A stretch of DNA of 64,000 bases from Colwellia sp. Arc7-635 (GCF_003971255.1 NZ_CP034660.1:2976001-3040000), one strand, 5' to 3'; positions 18,801 through 27,657 are shown, numbered from the stretch's first letter. Notes: generated from the sequence alone by a model not told the origin. Translations and numbers: made by a program.

Positions 18801-20013
18801 CTTCAGCTGATTCCAAAATATAGGGTGCTTGCATACTTAAGCGCCAGTCGTTAATCATCAGCCCTGTAATATGATCGCTAAAAGTATATGTTTCGTTATC
18901 AAATGCTAACCATAAAGTTCTGTTCAATCTAAGTTGATTGTCAATATGCAGAGGCTTGCCTCTATGCTGAATATCATAATTAAGTACATCTGTATCACGT
19001 AATAAGTAGCTTGGTAATTGATACCAATCTTCAGGCATTTTCGCTTGATTATTATCAATCATAGTGGCGCCAGTTAGCTTACCTAAACGCAGGTTTTCGT
19101 CTCCTTTAAAGACCCATATTTCATCTTTTGGCCAATAATGCGATTGTGCCGGTCTTTGCCAACTCAATAAAGTTGGTTTAGCGTAACCACGAACAAGCAT
19201 TTGCCAATGACCCGGCTTTACTTTCACATGCAACAAGCCTTGAGCATCTAAAAACGAAGGTAACTCAGATTCAATACCAATAAGTTCAATGCCTTGAGGT
19301 AAGACCTTACCTAAGATAACTTCACGCATTTTTCCTGAAATATTCAAGTCGATATAGGTATCTAATTTGATGTAACTGCTATCAGTCACTCGACGTGCAA
19401 CACTAAGGTCAATGGCGTCATGCTCGGCTTTATTCGGTTGAAGGTCTTGCAACCACAGATCGTTTCGCTCAATTTTAGGGAAAGTAATAACTTGGTTATT
19501 AATCGTCATGTTAACAAAAGAAAATTGACTTGGAATAGCAATACTTTCAGGTATTTCGGGCCAATTAAATTGCCCAGTAATAAGATAAGTGCCTTGGCTT
19601 AACTCTAAACTAGGCTTACCTTGGTGTAATACTACTGGCACCAATTTTTGGTTTACTTTTACCGACAACGGCCAGTTTTCTGAACTACCCGGTAGCGGAA
19701 TAATGCTGTTAGACAATATTTGCCATGACTGAGTAAATGTTGCTGAGGTATTTTTAACCGTTAAGGTCAGTGGGCTTGGCCAAACGCAAATATGATTTTG
19801 TTTATCAGCAAAGTTTGAGCGGTTAATAAACGGACAACGGTAACTTTCATTGCCATTCATTACCCAAGGCACCCAAGGCATTAACGCCGGAGGAATACTT
19901 TCTTGTAAAACCTGAGAGCTTTTAATACTTTGTGCACTTGCTGCGTGCGCTAAAAATAAAGTGCTGAATAATAATATAAAACTAATGACTAGATTTAAAT
20001 GCCTGCTAACCAT
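15868..20013 (-). CDS. Giant exported/inner-membrane protein of unknown function (1381 aa)
   Basis: AGGAG eight bases before the ATG at 20013 and a clean signal peptide (MVSRHLNLVISFILLFSTLF, cleavage near ASA-Q) fix the start; the frame is open 16 codons further. The layout is a beta-rich periplasmic region of about 480 residues, several membrane helices (about 490-580), a short loop with VERMEVTGSRIKKSAELM, two more helices, a second beta-rich periplasmic region of about 430 residues, four to six C-terminal helices and a Lys/Pro/Gln-rich tail. VTGSRI is a motif normally seen in TonB-receptor plug domains. I do not recognise the family. An envelope role alongside the RDD protein is inference. 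Confidence 0.75.
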   Translation of the reverse strand: MVSRHLNLVISFILLFSTLFLAHAASAQSIKSSQVLQESIPPALMPWVPWVMNGNESYRCPFINRSNFADKQNHICVWPSPLTLTVKNTSATFTQSWQILSNSIIPLPGSSENWPLSVKVNQKLVPVVLHQGKPSLELSQGTYLITGQFNWPEIPESIAIPSQFSFVNMTINNQVITFPKIERNDLWLQDLQPNKAEHDAIDLSVARRVTDSSYIKLDTYIDLNISGKMREVILGKVLPQGIELIGIESELPSFLDAQGLLHVKVKPGHWQMLVRGYAKPTLLSWQRPAQSHYWPKDEIWVFKGDENLRLGKLTGATMIDNNQAKMPEDWYQLPSYLLRDTDVLNYDIQHRGKPLHIDNQLRLNRTLWLAFDNETYTFSDHITGLMINDWRLSMQAPYILESAEDQDGSVLITSEFTDERGIENRYPGVNIKARGTFNEESNMSVSGWQSNFERVSLTLNLPPGNKLFAVFGADSVSDSWWSNWSIWASFIVLLAAFTVSRLISIGVGVLTALMLILTYQEAGVPILAMGNFILAIAIKKHQPFTSLKAFVNAYWAMSVAVVVGAVLFFSAMQLRTVIHPQLESQLSAVEHYNDRSAMDINIVTEQLQSKRGRQSLQSMQEPSVERMEVTGSRIKKSAELMERYQADALIQTGAGIPDWQWQPYTINWHSPVSENQLFDVVVLSKSAYRAIKLLGIVLTLLWLVLMLKDLISVNVKGFRAQALTGLLVLGLCSSGYPVTAEAADFPDQQLLEQLKQRVLAAPDCAPFCAVINKLTLDSNETMLNITLTVHANTDTAVALPRAEFWRPEKILLNGSPIQSLLQRKGWLYIPVLKGISTFSLSGQIAPVDTFELEFKDMPQHVEVNNSQAWQVLGSQGHRLTGNSLSFIAIINETTAAESSVSDNDNASSSTRYSYQPFVRVIRELSIDQIWTLKTTVERIAPSTGAINITVPTLTGEHIMSAEVQVNNAEVAVAIPVGQKQFTWRSTIDRQALLSLHAHAALPLIEQWQLIVSPSWHAKISGLPMILGPQDNDDYFSYLFYPYPGETLTVATSRPSAVKGDVIAIDRVNYEIEQGTRTSTVNLLFDYRSTRGGEHIINLPENYQLQKIEIDNKVINLQTEKGALALPILPGKHSVNVLMRANTSDELLLASPEVNLNAPVSNITSVINLTQQRWVLWTNGPVIGPAVLYWGELLAFIIFAILVAKVPFSPLSTLSWIALGFGLSLNNWSILMLVALWFASLTASTYRPKTLSHSAFNFSQLILYGLSVLTLLSLLAVIPASLLSTPDMGITGNYSYGNHLQWFSDKSDGLLPSISVLSIPILFYKGLMLAWVIWLSFSSLQWIKWAWGKLGHQGYWRVNSEKVAPKQVPDKASEKAPEQTQQ

Positions 20014-20442
20014 GCCCGAAACTCCTTGTAAATATGGTGTCGACTGACCCACACCTATCAACTAATTTAATGATCTATTTGGTGATCTATTTGGTGATCT
20101 ATTTGGTGATTTACTCGATATGATTAGTGTGCACTTAACAACGCGATAAATGCAAATGATAAAGCAGAATATCGAATAAGCTAAAAGATAAGAATTACCA
20201 ACTTTTGCTAGTAAAGCATAACTATTTACTAGCGTTCACTTTAGTGTCTTAAATCACCTTAAAATTAGAAACAATGTGCTTAAAACATGGCTATCTCAAG
20301 GCTATTATTTTGTTAGAAACGCGTTGTTACATAATAAGAACGAAATGACCAGTTAATAGCAACAGAGAAATAAGATAAGACGTTGCATATACATCACACT
20401 AGTGATTAAATTATCGCCAGCTCTTCCTTCGGACTCCATGAT
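20014..20442. other. Divergent promoter region, giant protein and metalloprotease
   Basis: AT-rich 430 bp containing the 12-bp tandem repeat at 20071-20106. It must hold promoters for both flanking genes; I cannot assign -35/-10 boxes with confidence. Confidence 0.5.
20071..20106. repeat. 12-bp tandem repeat, three exact units
   Basis: TGATCTATTTGG is repeated three times exactly and then continues as TGATTTACT. It sits 60-95 bases upstream of the chosen start of the giant protein gene, within its probable promoter or leader. Confidence 0.9.
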
Positions 20443-21444
20443 ATGAAAAAGTTAGTTATGCCAAATCATACCGCTTATTTTTTGACTTCAATCTTATTTA
20501 TTGCCACTTTGAGTAGTTACTTTTTATCAAGCAGCTCAGATGCACATGCTCTATCGGATACATTACGGGCGGAAACACAGTTAAATAAAATGATCTCAAC
20601 GCCCAATATAAAGTTTGATAATAGCATTCCAGAAGATAAAAAAGCACAGCTTATAGAATGGGTTCTCCATGCTCGCAAAGCTTTAACATTAGTTTACGGC
20701 ACGTTACCCGTTGATGATTTTGTCACTATCATCAAGGCAAGTAATCGCGGTAAAGCAGCCGTTCCTTGGGGTGAAGTCAACCGGTATTCTCCGCCTGAAG
20801 TTACCTTAATCGTCAATCCAAAAAGCAGCCTTGATGCCTTAAAAGCAGATTGGACAATTTACCATGAATTTAGCCATTTACTTATCCCTTATGATGCAGA
20901 TGATTCTCGCTGGTTGTCTGAAGGATTAGCAAGTTATTATCAAAATGTTATTCAAGCAAGAGCCACAATGTTCGACGAAATAACCCTATGGCAAAAGCTT
21001 TATGACGGTTTCGAACGTGGTAACAAACAGCAAAACTATGTTCATCAAAAATTAAGTGATGTTAGCGAAAATATCGGACAAAACCGCAATTTTATGCGAA
21101 TTTATTGGAGCGGAGCTTTGTATTGGCTCAAAGCGGATATTGCCTTGAGAAAGCAGTCGAAAGATAAAGCTCAGCCTTATTCATTAGATTTAGCATTAAA
21201 ACAACTTCAAGCATGTTGTTTTGATCGTTACCTCAGTGCAACAGAAATTGTTGAAAAGCTAGATGAATTAAGTGAGACTCGAGTTTTTAGCACATTATTT
21301 ACTGAGTTTGCCTCAAGCTATGCTATCCCTGACTACCTAACTTTGCTCAATTCGCTAGGCGTTGAAGCGAAAAATAATCGTGTCACATTAAACGATAGCG
21401 CTAAGCTAAGTCCGCAACGAAAAGTTATTTTCTCTGGCGGTTGA
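20443..21444 (+). CDS. Exported gluzincin-type metalloprotease-like protein
   Basis: 333 residues with an N-terminal signal or anchor (hydrophobic residues about 10-30). The zinc site is HEFSH in WTIYHEFSHLLIPYD, with the third ligand Glu in RWLSEGLASYYQN 20 residues later, as in M1/M61-type gluzincins. The catalytic domain is shorter than in aminopeptidase N. The family is probably a small peptidase in the periplasm; substrate unknown. It stands 120 bases before the cyclophilin gene on the same strand, so the two may share a transcript and both act on exported proteins. Confidence 0.75.
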   Translation: MKKLVMPNHTAYFLTSILFIATLSSYFLSSSSDAHALSDTLRAETQLNKMISTPNIKFDNSIPEDKKAQLIEWVLHARKALTLVYGTLPVDDFVTIIKASNRGKAAVPWGEVNRYSPPEVTLIVNPKSSLDALKADWTIYHEFSHLLIPYDADDSRWLSEGLASYYQNVIQARATMFDEITLWQKLYDGFERGNKQQNYVHQKLSDVSENIGQNRNFMRIYWSGALYWLKADIALRKQSKDKAQPYSLDLALKQLQACCFDRYLSATEIVEKLDELSETRVFSTLFTEFASSYAIPDYLTLLNSLGVEAKNNRVTLNDSAKLSPQRKVIFSGG

Positions 21445-21564
21445 TCACCAACACCGTAGAAGACTGTAAATCATTGAAAATACAGTTGAACAAAATCGTT
21501 TAATTCACTAACCTGTCGCCTACGATTATGATCACAACCGCTATTAACTCTCAAAGGAAGTTAC

Positions 21565-22227
21565 ATGCTGAAAAGCCATTTCTTATCATTAAAAACAACC
21601 ACAATCACCGTTTTATTAATTGCATTAACGGGTTGTTTCAGCCCAGATCCCGCGGTAAAAGCGGTTAATGCTTATATCGAACAACAAAAAATAGATAAAA
21701 CTCAAGCCGATTGGAAAACGAATTTAACCCAACCTGAATTGGTAACATTTAACCCCGAAGCTCAATATTACTGGGACTTAGAAACTAGCCAAGGAAAGTT
21801 AGTGGTTAAATTACTGCCTGATACCGCACCAATGCACGCAACAAGTACTATCTATTTAACTCAGCTTGGTTTTTATGATGGCTTGATATTTCATCGTGTG
21901 ATCAGCAATTTTATGGCTCAAGGTGGCGACCCATTAGGTAATGGCACAGGTAACCCTGGATATAAATATGCTGGCGAATTTGAAGGAACATTACGTCATG
22001 ACAAACCGGGACTACTCAGCATGGCTAACTCTGGTCCTAATACTGATGGTAGCCAGTTTTTCATCACCTTTACACCAACGCCATGGTTAGACGGCAAGCA
22101 TACTATTTTTGGTGAAGTGGTCGAAGGTTTAGATACTACGCTAGCGACTATTGAAGCGCTAGGCAGCCGTTCGGGACGTACGACTGAAGAAGTAAAAATT
22201 ATTAAGGCCACTATTCGTATTGAATAG
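21565..22227 (+). CDS. Lipoprotein peptidyl-prolyl cis-trans isomerase, cyclophilin type
   Basis: 220 residues. The lipobox LTGC (Cys24) predicts a lipid anchor. The cyclophilin domain occupies about residues 68-220 with [31 protein letters not shown] and [11 protein letters not shown]; Arg and Phe of FHRV, Gln of AQGG and His of GKHT form the usual active site. It catalyses prolyl isomerisation during folding of exported proteins. The start has AGGAAG five bases upstream. A hairpin follows the gene. Confidence 0.93.
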   Translation: MLKSHFLSLKTTTITVLLIALTGCFSPDPAVKAVNAYIEQQKIDKTQADWKTNLTQPELVTFNPEAQYYWDLETSQGKLVVKLLPDTAPMHATSTIYLTQLGFYDGLIFHRVISNFMAQGGDPLGNGTGNPGYKYAGEFEGTLRHDKPGLLSMANSGPNTDGSQFFITFTPTPWLDGKHTIFGEVVEGLDTTLATIEALGSRSGRTTEEVKIIKATIRIE

Positions 22228-22251
22228 CATAACGAGCTTAGATTATTTATG

Positions 22252-22304
22252 TGTCAGGTGCAGTGCTTACTTAGGTAAATTATTAGCACTTTATCTGACA
22301 TTTT
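22252..22304 (+). terminator. Two-part stem-loop after the cyclophilin gene
   Basis: The outer stem TGTCAG/CTGACA and inner stem AGTGCT/AGCACT are followed by TTTT. A likely terminator, though the stem is interrupted. Confidence 0.5.
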
Positions 22305-22314
22305 AGAATATCGA

Positions 22315-22360
22315 AACTTAACTTAACTTAACTAAACTAAACCTAACTAAACTAAATTAA
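22315..22360. repeat. AACTTA/AACTAA pentamer-hexamer run
   Basis: About nine consecutive short units of ACTTA, ACTAA or CCTAA. A similar shorter run (AACTAAACTAAACCAAACC) occurs near 8230. Probably a slippage-derived microsatellite. Confidence 0.6.
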
Positions 22361-22520
22361 TGTTAGGTAGTTAGTGTTATCTAGTGAAATGATAAACCTG
22401 CAATGAACCGGTTAACGTCAAACTACGAAACCATTAGTATAAAGTACTTGTCTGTTATATAAACGAATGCTATAAAAACCCTCATACTGAAAAAGTATTC
22501 ATTAATAATAGGTTTAGATT

Positions 22521-23594
22521 ATGGATTATCGTGAATCGACAATGAGTTTAGGCATAACAGAAAAATTACTTTGTTCTTGTTGCGGTAGCCAACAACATCG
22601 TGTTAATTCAGTGATCACTTATGCTTTTTATTTTTTTGAATACCTACCTATTTTTCCGGTAAAGCGTGATACACGAGTACAATGTGTAGAGTGTCAACAC
22701 CTTGTTGGTATTGCTGATAACCCAGCGGATCGAAAACTAATTTTTTCTGATCTCAGCTTAGCATTTTTCAGCAAACTGCGCTTGCTTAGCACTTTTACTG
22801 GTAGCATTCTTATCATCTTATTGCTGAGTTATTACTTTTCTGAAGAACAACAAAAAAACCGGCAGAGTCAGGCATATATTGATGCGCCTAAAATTAACGA
22901 CTTTTATTATTTAGACTATAGAGAAGTAGCAGGTGATAAACGTCCGCAAAGCAAATATCGCGTGGCTAAAATTGTAGATATTACCGGCGGCACAGTGTCG
23001 CTTACCTACGGTAATTACTTTTATCCTTTAAAAAAATCATTAAGTAATGGTCTGCGTTTTGGCCATAGTACAAATTTTGATTATTTCGAGAAAAAACGCC
23101 AAAACTTTTCTTATGCTGAACTAGATAGCCTATTTGAACAAGGTTTTATTTATCGAGTAGTACGGCCAGAATTTAACATGATCGGCAGAAATAAAGCCGT
23201 TTATATGATTGATGGTAACCCTGTAACTAACGCGACAGATGCCCAAAAAGAATGGCGTTATATCCCTGGAAAACGACAAAACACTCAAGGAATGGCCTTT
23301 CTTAAAGCAAGTTATATTAATGATAGATTTGAGCAAGCTTTTATATTACTAAAACAATCAGCAGAATTAGGCTATGCGCCAGGACAAACTAACCTAGCTG
23401 AACTCTACTTAACAGGGATTGAAGGAAGTCGTGATATTGAAAATGCTGCTCATTGGTTATTTCAAGCCGCTTTGCAAGGTTATCAGCCCGCAATAGAAAA
23501 ATATCGTGTGATCTGTCAAATGGAAGAAACATGCCAAATTGAAGATTTTTATCGGGCATTAAATGACGCTGGCACAAGTTATCGAATTAATTAG
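22521..23594 (+). CDS. Zinc-ribbon, membrane-anchored, Sel1-repeat protein
   Basis: 357 residues. Residues about 18-60 hold CSCCGSQ and CVECQHL, a CxxC...CxxC zinc ribbon at the cytoplasmic N-terminus. One membrane helix follows (about 93-112, STFTGSILIILLLSYYF). The region beyond contains a beta-rich stretch and, at about 255-330, two Sel1-type TPR units (AFILLKQSAELGYAPGQTNL; AAHWLFQAALQGYQPAIEKY). This is a protein-interaction design on the outer face of the inner membrane. I do not know a characterised homologue. Confidence 0.7.
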   Translation: MDYRESTMSLGITEKLLCSCCGSQQHRVNSVITYAFYFFEYLPIFPVKRDTRVQCVECQHLVGIADNPADRKLIFSDLSLAFFSKLRLLSTFTGSILIILLLSYYFSEEQQKNRQSQAYIDAPKINDFYYLDYREVAGDKRPQSKYRVAKIVDITGGTVSLTYGNYFYPLKKSLSNGLRFGHSTNFDYFEKKRQNFSYAELDSLFEQGFIYRVVRPEFNMIGRNKAVYMIDGNPVTNATDAQKEWRYIPGKRQNTQGMAFLKASYINDRFEQAFILLKQSAELGYAPGQTNLAELYLTGIEGSRDIENAAHWLFQAALQGYQPAIEKYRVICQMEETCQIEDFYRALNDAGTSYRIN

Positions 23595-23627
23595 CAACAA
23601 AATGAAAATGTTTATTTACTAAGTCCC

Positions 23628-23656
23628 GCGTTTAGTTAACCCACTTAACTAAACGC
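23628..23656 (+). terminator. Perfect hairpin after the Sel1 protein gene
   Basis: GCGTTTAGTTAA/TTAACTAAACGC, a 12-bp perfect stem with a five-base loop. No U-tract follows, so termination strength is uncertain. Confidence 0.5.
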
Positions 23657-23817
23657 TCGCGCTGGATGAAATCTCACAACACTACATCAAGATATCAATA
23701 ACCAGATAGCCGTATTTAACAATTTTATTTCAATGAGTTAAGCATAGCATTCACTTCAATTTATTTAATTACGTCAGTGCTAAGCATCACGTTTAGTTAC
23801 TTTGTTTAGCTACCTTA

Positions 23818-24135
23818 CTACGTTGGCCAAACAAAAGGAGTCGGTTTCTCAGAAGTGGTTTGTGTTATCGCTGTTTTTTGAGCAAGTATTCCCCTGATTG
23901 CGCTCCCTGTGCCTTTATGATGACTACAAAAAGTTTTCAGGTATAAAATCTCCACTCGACTGCGTGCCCAAGGGGTTGTACGAAGAAATTTCAAACTTGA
24001 TTTTAGGCGCGGTTTATTAGTGAAACAACGAATATTAAGTAACTCACCCATTTTCTCCCAACCAACCTTCTTCTCCAATTCAGTCAGAATTTGTTCAAGT
24101 TTCACGCCGTGTAACGGCTCATTACTATTATTCAT
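23818..24135 (-). CDS. VF530 (DUF2132) protein, short form
   Basis: 105 residues. Residues 6-70 match the VF530 domain closely: EPLHGVKLEQILTELEKKVG, then CFTNKPRLKSSLKFLRTTPW and AR. Compared with the paralogue at 2.6 kb, it lacks the long basic tail and ends in a short Thr/Pro-rich segment. Two divergent copies in one window suggest separate roles. Confidence 0.88.
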   Translation of the reverse strand: MNNSNEPLHGVKLEQILTELEKKVGWEKMGELLNIRCFTNKPRLKSSLKFLRTTPWARSRVEILYLKTFCSHHKGTGSAIRGILAQKTAITQTTSEKPTPFVWPT

Positions 24136-24303
24136 TGGCTACCTAAAATCAAAAAATAGCATTGTACCAAATTTCCTAAATATTAACAGACTTATGCGCT
24201 TTACAAAGCTAAAGGCATAGCAAGTGTTTACTTAAATATCTGTAGTTACTCTAAAAGCCTAATACCGAAAAGTTATTATTGGGGACTGATTGATAGCTGT
24301 AGA

Positions 24304-24954
24304 CTAAATAGCTTTATGCATTTCTTGTTTATTAAAATACTTATTAAGCAGCAATGATTGGAGCAGGCTTGTAACGCTAGATGTTGCCCAATACAAACCG
24401 ATAGCTGATGGGAAATTGACTAAGGTAATAATACAAAGAACAGCAGGAATAACAAACAATAAGGTGCTTGCTTGCTCAGCACTGCCTGGCATCATGATCA
24501 TGGAAAAATATGTAATAGCTCCGACGAGTAATGCGAGTGCAATATCTGGTTTTGCAATATTGGCAATCCAAGCAAACTTACTATTAAACACTATCTGCTG
24601 AAGTGCTTGGAACATACCAAAACCAAAAACGCCCTGACTGGCAATATTAACAAGCCCATTTTTATCTAGAACTTTAATGTTGTACTTTTTATATAATGCC
24701 ATTGTAGATTTGGCTATTTCACTAGGATTATCTTTATGTATAACTTTTATTTTATCCAACTCTGGTTTGATTGCTGATATTGCTTTTTTATTTCTATACA
24801 TATTCGCCATTGCTAAAAGGTTAATAGGCATTAAAACTAAGCGACCAATCAGCGTTAACAAAATGATTGCTACAGCTTCACCAACTCCAACTTCCTGGGT
24901 CAAAAACTGTATAGACTGCACAATAAAACTTATGAAAATATTCCAAATATCCAT
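24304..24954 (-). CDS. YidC/Oxa1-family membrane insertase paralogue (short form)
   Basis: 216 residues; AAGGAAG six bases before the ATG at 24954 favours it over the ATG seven codons upstream. Only the conserved insertase core is present. TM1 carries TLIGRLVLMPIN, with Arg38 at the place of the essential groove Arg of E. coli YidC (R366). The cytoplasmic coiled-coil loop follows (SAIKPELDKIKVIHKD), then the remaining helices with QALQQIV and LYWATSSVTSLLQSLLLN. The large periplasmic domain of the housekeeping YidC is absent, as is the rnpA-trmE context. It is therefore a second, probably conditional insertase. Two palindromic operators sit immediately upstream. Confidence 0.87.
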   Translation of the reverse strand: MDIWNIFISFIVQSIQFLTQEVGVGEAVAIILLTLIGRLVLMPINLLAMANMYRNKKAISAIKPELDKIKVIHKDNPSEIAKSTMALYKKYNIKVLDKNGLVNIASQGVFGFGMFQALQQIVFNSKFAWIANIAKPDIALALLVGAITYFSMIMMPGSAEQASTLLFVIPAVLCIITLVNFPSAIGLYWATSSVTSLLQSLLLNKYFNKQEMHKAI

Positions 24955-24969
24955 TTTAACTTCCTTTTG

Positions 24970-24984
24970 TGACATATTATGTCA
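24970..24984. promoter_or_regulatory. Operator palindrome 1 of the YidC paralogue
   Basis: TGACATATTATGTCA is a perfect 15-bp palindrome about one base pair of the centre. It lies just upstream of the Shine-Dalgarno sequence and overlaps the alternative upstream ATG. Confidence 0.65.
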
Positions 24985-24996
24985 AAATAACCAGTA

Positions 24997-25011
24997 AGAC
25001 ATATTATGTCA
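24997..25011. promoter_or_regulatory. Operator palindrome 2 of the YidC paralogue
   Basis: AGACATATTATGTCA repeats the same 13-base palindromic core (GACATATTATGTC) 27 bp from the first, centre to centre. Two matching sites so close to a start indicate binding of a dimeric repressor or activator not encoded in the neighbourhood. Confidence 0.65.
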
Positions 25012-25150
25012 AGTGTTATTTATTGTGACTTCTTGATAAGGAAAGATGCAGTGATGGGGGAAACTATGCCAGTCATGATAACTATCACACCTATGATGCG
25101 TCATTGTGACTGGCCTGCTTAAATTGTGAAAATTAGCGCCACACCGATAT

Positions 25151-27289
25151 TTAAAAAGATAAATGCCTAACTAGCATTCGGCTAAGTAGTTTATCTTTAA
25201 AGCTTAAAGAAACACTTTCATCGCTTTGGCTCCACCCCATACGCGCTAAATGTGGATATGCTTGAACAGGTGTTTTTACTGGTAACAAACTACGGATTAG
25301 ATGACTTAGTTTACCAAACGGACTTATGGTTGCGGCCTCCAGAGATTGAAGTGCCGCTATCAGTTGTTGTTCAATTTCGTTAAAGTCGCAGCCAAACGGG
25401 TACATGGCAAAGTTCGGACTTTGTTTAAGCACGATGAGTTTTTCAGGTAAGTTAAGCCGCCAAGCATCTGGAATAGTAAAATCAGAGGCTATTTTTCCTG
25501 CTGCCTTAGCACTGGCTAATAATGCTAGCTGAAACCTAGCATCACTAATGGCTAAGAGCCTTTTAATCACTTCTTGATCACTTTGTCCTCGTAGATCGGC
25601 AATACCATATTCAGTAATAACAATATCTCGCAGATGACGAGGAATAGTCGTATGACCGTAATTCCACAATAAGTTAGATTCAACCTTATTCGCTTTGGTT
25701 CGTGTCGCTCGTAACATCAAGATTGAACGACCACTCTCTAATGAGTGCGCCATAGCAACAAAGTTATATTGCCCGCCAACACCGCTAACCACCTGGCCAC
25801 TTTCTAAAGTATCAGAAACAGCGGCACCAAGTAATGTCTGCATCATGCAAGTATTAAAGAAGCGAGCATCTTTACGCTGTGTGCGGTCAAGCGCTTCTTT
25901 ACCCCCTAATAATTCGTTAGTATGCGAAACGCTGCGCATCCACAACCCACTCCAATCATCCCCTTTTAGCTGACATAGCCAATGATAAAGTGGTTTAGAC
26001 CCCAGTAAAAAAGCGCCTTCTAAATAACGTCCACCTTGTAAATATTTTCCTGATAGCAGTTGATCAAATTCCGCTAATGCAGTTTTTTCACTGAGATCAC
26101 AACTCACCGTCTGACTTTCTGCAGATAATTGTTTTTCAGCGATTTTGGCACCTTTTTCGAGCAAACCGAATCGTTTCAACCAGCTTAGATCTACATCACT
26201 CAATTGCTTAGCAACGAGCCCCAAATCAACCATTTTATTAGCATCACCAGGCGCTAAAGGGTTAGAAATTGTTTTGTTGTCGAGCAATTGCTGTAATCGT
26301 AAGTCATCAAATACAAGGCGCTTTAATATTCCAGCTTGGCGTAAGTGCATAAAGCCATCCATCACCATTTCTGTCGCGCCATATAACCCTTGTGTAAAAG
26401 GAGTAAGACCGCCAACTTCCTGGACTAAGGCACTATTACAATCTACATCAAGGCTAGCAAGTGACTTAAGATAGCTTGAGTTATCTTGCTGTCTCAAGAT
26501 TAATGCGTTGACAATAGCATCAGACAAAGCGCCGATCCCTATTTGCAAGGTACCTCCGTCCTTTACTAATGTACTCGCATGCAATCCAATAGCATGATCG
26601 ACAGCGCTAACAGCTTCTCGAGTAGTGGCAAATAATTCAGTATTATTGCCGTCCTCTAATAACAAGTTGAACACCTCCTGATTGACTTCTGCATCGCCAC
26701 CAAGGTAAGGAAGTTCATTATTCAAAACACCAACAGTAAAGAGTGCTTTATTTTCTTGCTTCATCCTATCAATCAACTCTAGGCTAACGTCCGGATTACA
26801 AGACAAGCTGATCTTATTTTCTCGTCGTACAACTTGCTGCAGTAACAAATTAACATTTGCTGCCGCTAAATCACGTGCAACATGGGTATAGTTTTGACAA
26901 ATATAATCTTGTTGCGCCGCAGAAACATTGAGCTGACTACCTGAACTAAAATAAAATTCATGTACCGTTATATTATCGGGTAAACCATTTTTATTTCTAT
27001 CAATGACATAATCAAGTTCTGGGTATTGATCCCCAAAATGGCGAGTCAAAAAAGGTTTAAGAAAACGTGATTGTAGCGCGTTAGTGGTCTTTGGGATTTG
27101 TAGCGACAAAGCTGTGTATATAGTTAAGCGCAATTCGGGGTTTACTTTAACTCTTTGATAAAGCGCATTGAGCAAAATGTTTGGCTTGCCAAGCCCTAAG
27201 GGTGCAGCCAACTTAACATGGTCACCACAACGATTTAAAATTTCATCTACAGTACTTTCAACATTGTCAGTAAAACTCACTTGTTGCAT
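25151..27289 (-). CDS. Acetyl-CoA hydrolase/transferase family protein, long form
   Basis: 712 residues, cytoplasmic. The first half contains the CoA-transferase nucleotide-like domain (LQIGIGALSDAIVNAL). The C-terminal domain (about 510-650) has SGVGGQYNFVAMAHSLESGR and ITEYGIADLRGQS, typical of the acetyl-CoA hydrolase/transferase C-terminal region. The family moves CoA between acetate, succinate, butyrate or similar acids. It is longer than the usual 430-510 residues because of inserted helical segments in the middle and an extended C-terminus. Substrate unknown. The stop is followed by no clear terminator. Confidence 0.83.
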   Translation of the reverse strand: MQQVSFTDNVESTVDEILNRCGDHVKLAAPLGLGKPNILLNALYQRVKVNPELRLTIYTALSLQIPKTTNALQSRFLKPFLTRHFGDQYPELDYVIDRNKNGLPDNITVHEFYFSSGSQLNVSAAQQDYICQNYTHVARDLAAANVNLLLQQVVRRENKISLSCNPDVSLELIDRMKQENKALFTVGVLNNELPYLGGDAEVNQEVFNLLLEDGNNTELFATTREAVSAVDHAIGLHASTLVKDGGTLQIGIGALSDAIVNALILRQQDNSSYLKSLASLDVDCNSALVQEVGGLTPFTQGLYGATEMVMDGFMHLRQAGILKRLVFDDLRLQQLLDNKTISNPLAPGDANKMVDLGLVAKQLSDVDLSWLKRFGLLEKGAKIAEKQLSAESQTVSCDLSEKTALAEFDQLLSGKYLQGGRYLEGAFLLGSKPLYHWLCQLKGDDWSGLWMRSVSHTNELLGGKEALDRTQRKDARFFNTCMMQTLLGAAVSDTLESGQVVSGVGGQYNFVAMAHSLESGRSILMLRATRTKANKVESNLLWNYGHTTIPRHLRDIVITEYGIADLRGQSDQEVIKRLLAISDARFQLALLASAKAAGKIASDFTIPDAWRLNLPEKLIVLKQSPNFAMYPFGCDFNEIEQQLIAALQSLEAATISPFGKLSHLIRSLLPVKTPVQAYPHLARMGWSQSDESVSLSFKDKLLSRMLVRHLSF

Positions 27290-27657
27290 TTTTTAATCAC
27301 CTATTTTCTAGCTCTTCAAAGTTGGAACCACATTTTTTCGGTACTGAAACTATCAAAATAAAAATCACTAATAACTTAATAACTTTCAACCAGGTATTAA
27401 AGGACTTCACTACGAATTAAATATGCCGACAAACTATTCCATAATAGCTAATGAGACACTAATGTGACTCGTTATACACTTATTATTTAATACAATACGA
27501 TAATATTTGCGGTTTTGAGAGGGAACTTGTCGTAAAAATATGAGTGTAGGCTTTTTTAACATTTTAACATGATAAACGAGGGTATCTATCGTATTGAACG
27601 AACTTCAAAAATATAAATAGACTACAGAGTGAGAGTCATCTCACTCTGTAGTCAGTT
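27290..27657. other. Intergenic region upstream of the CoA-transferase gene
   Basis: About 370 bp holding the promoter of the minus-strand CoA-transferase gene and, at its end, the terminator of the DUF2999-like gene. Nothing else recognised. Confidence 0.5.
27620..27653 (-). terminator. Terminator of the DUF2999-like gene
   Basis: A perfect 15-bp stem, GACTACAGAGTGAGA/TCTCACTCTGTAGTC, with a four-base loop. It is followed on the minus strand by TATTTATATTTTT. Confidence 0.85.

Noticed and set aside
22315-22360. CRISPR-like tandem units of AACTAA
   Set aside because: Units are 5-6 bases without spacers; this is a microsatellite, not an array.
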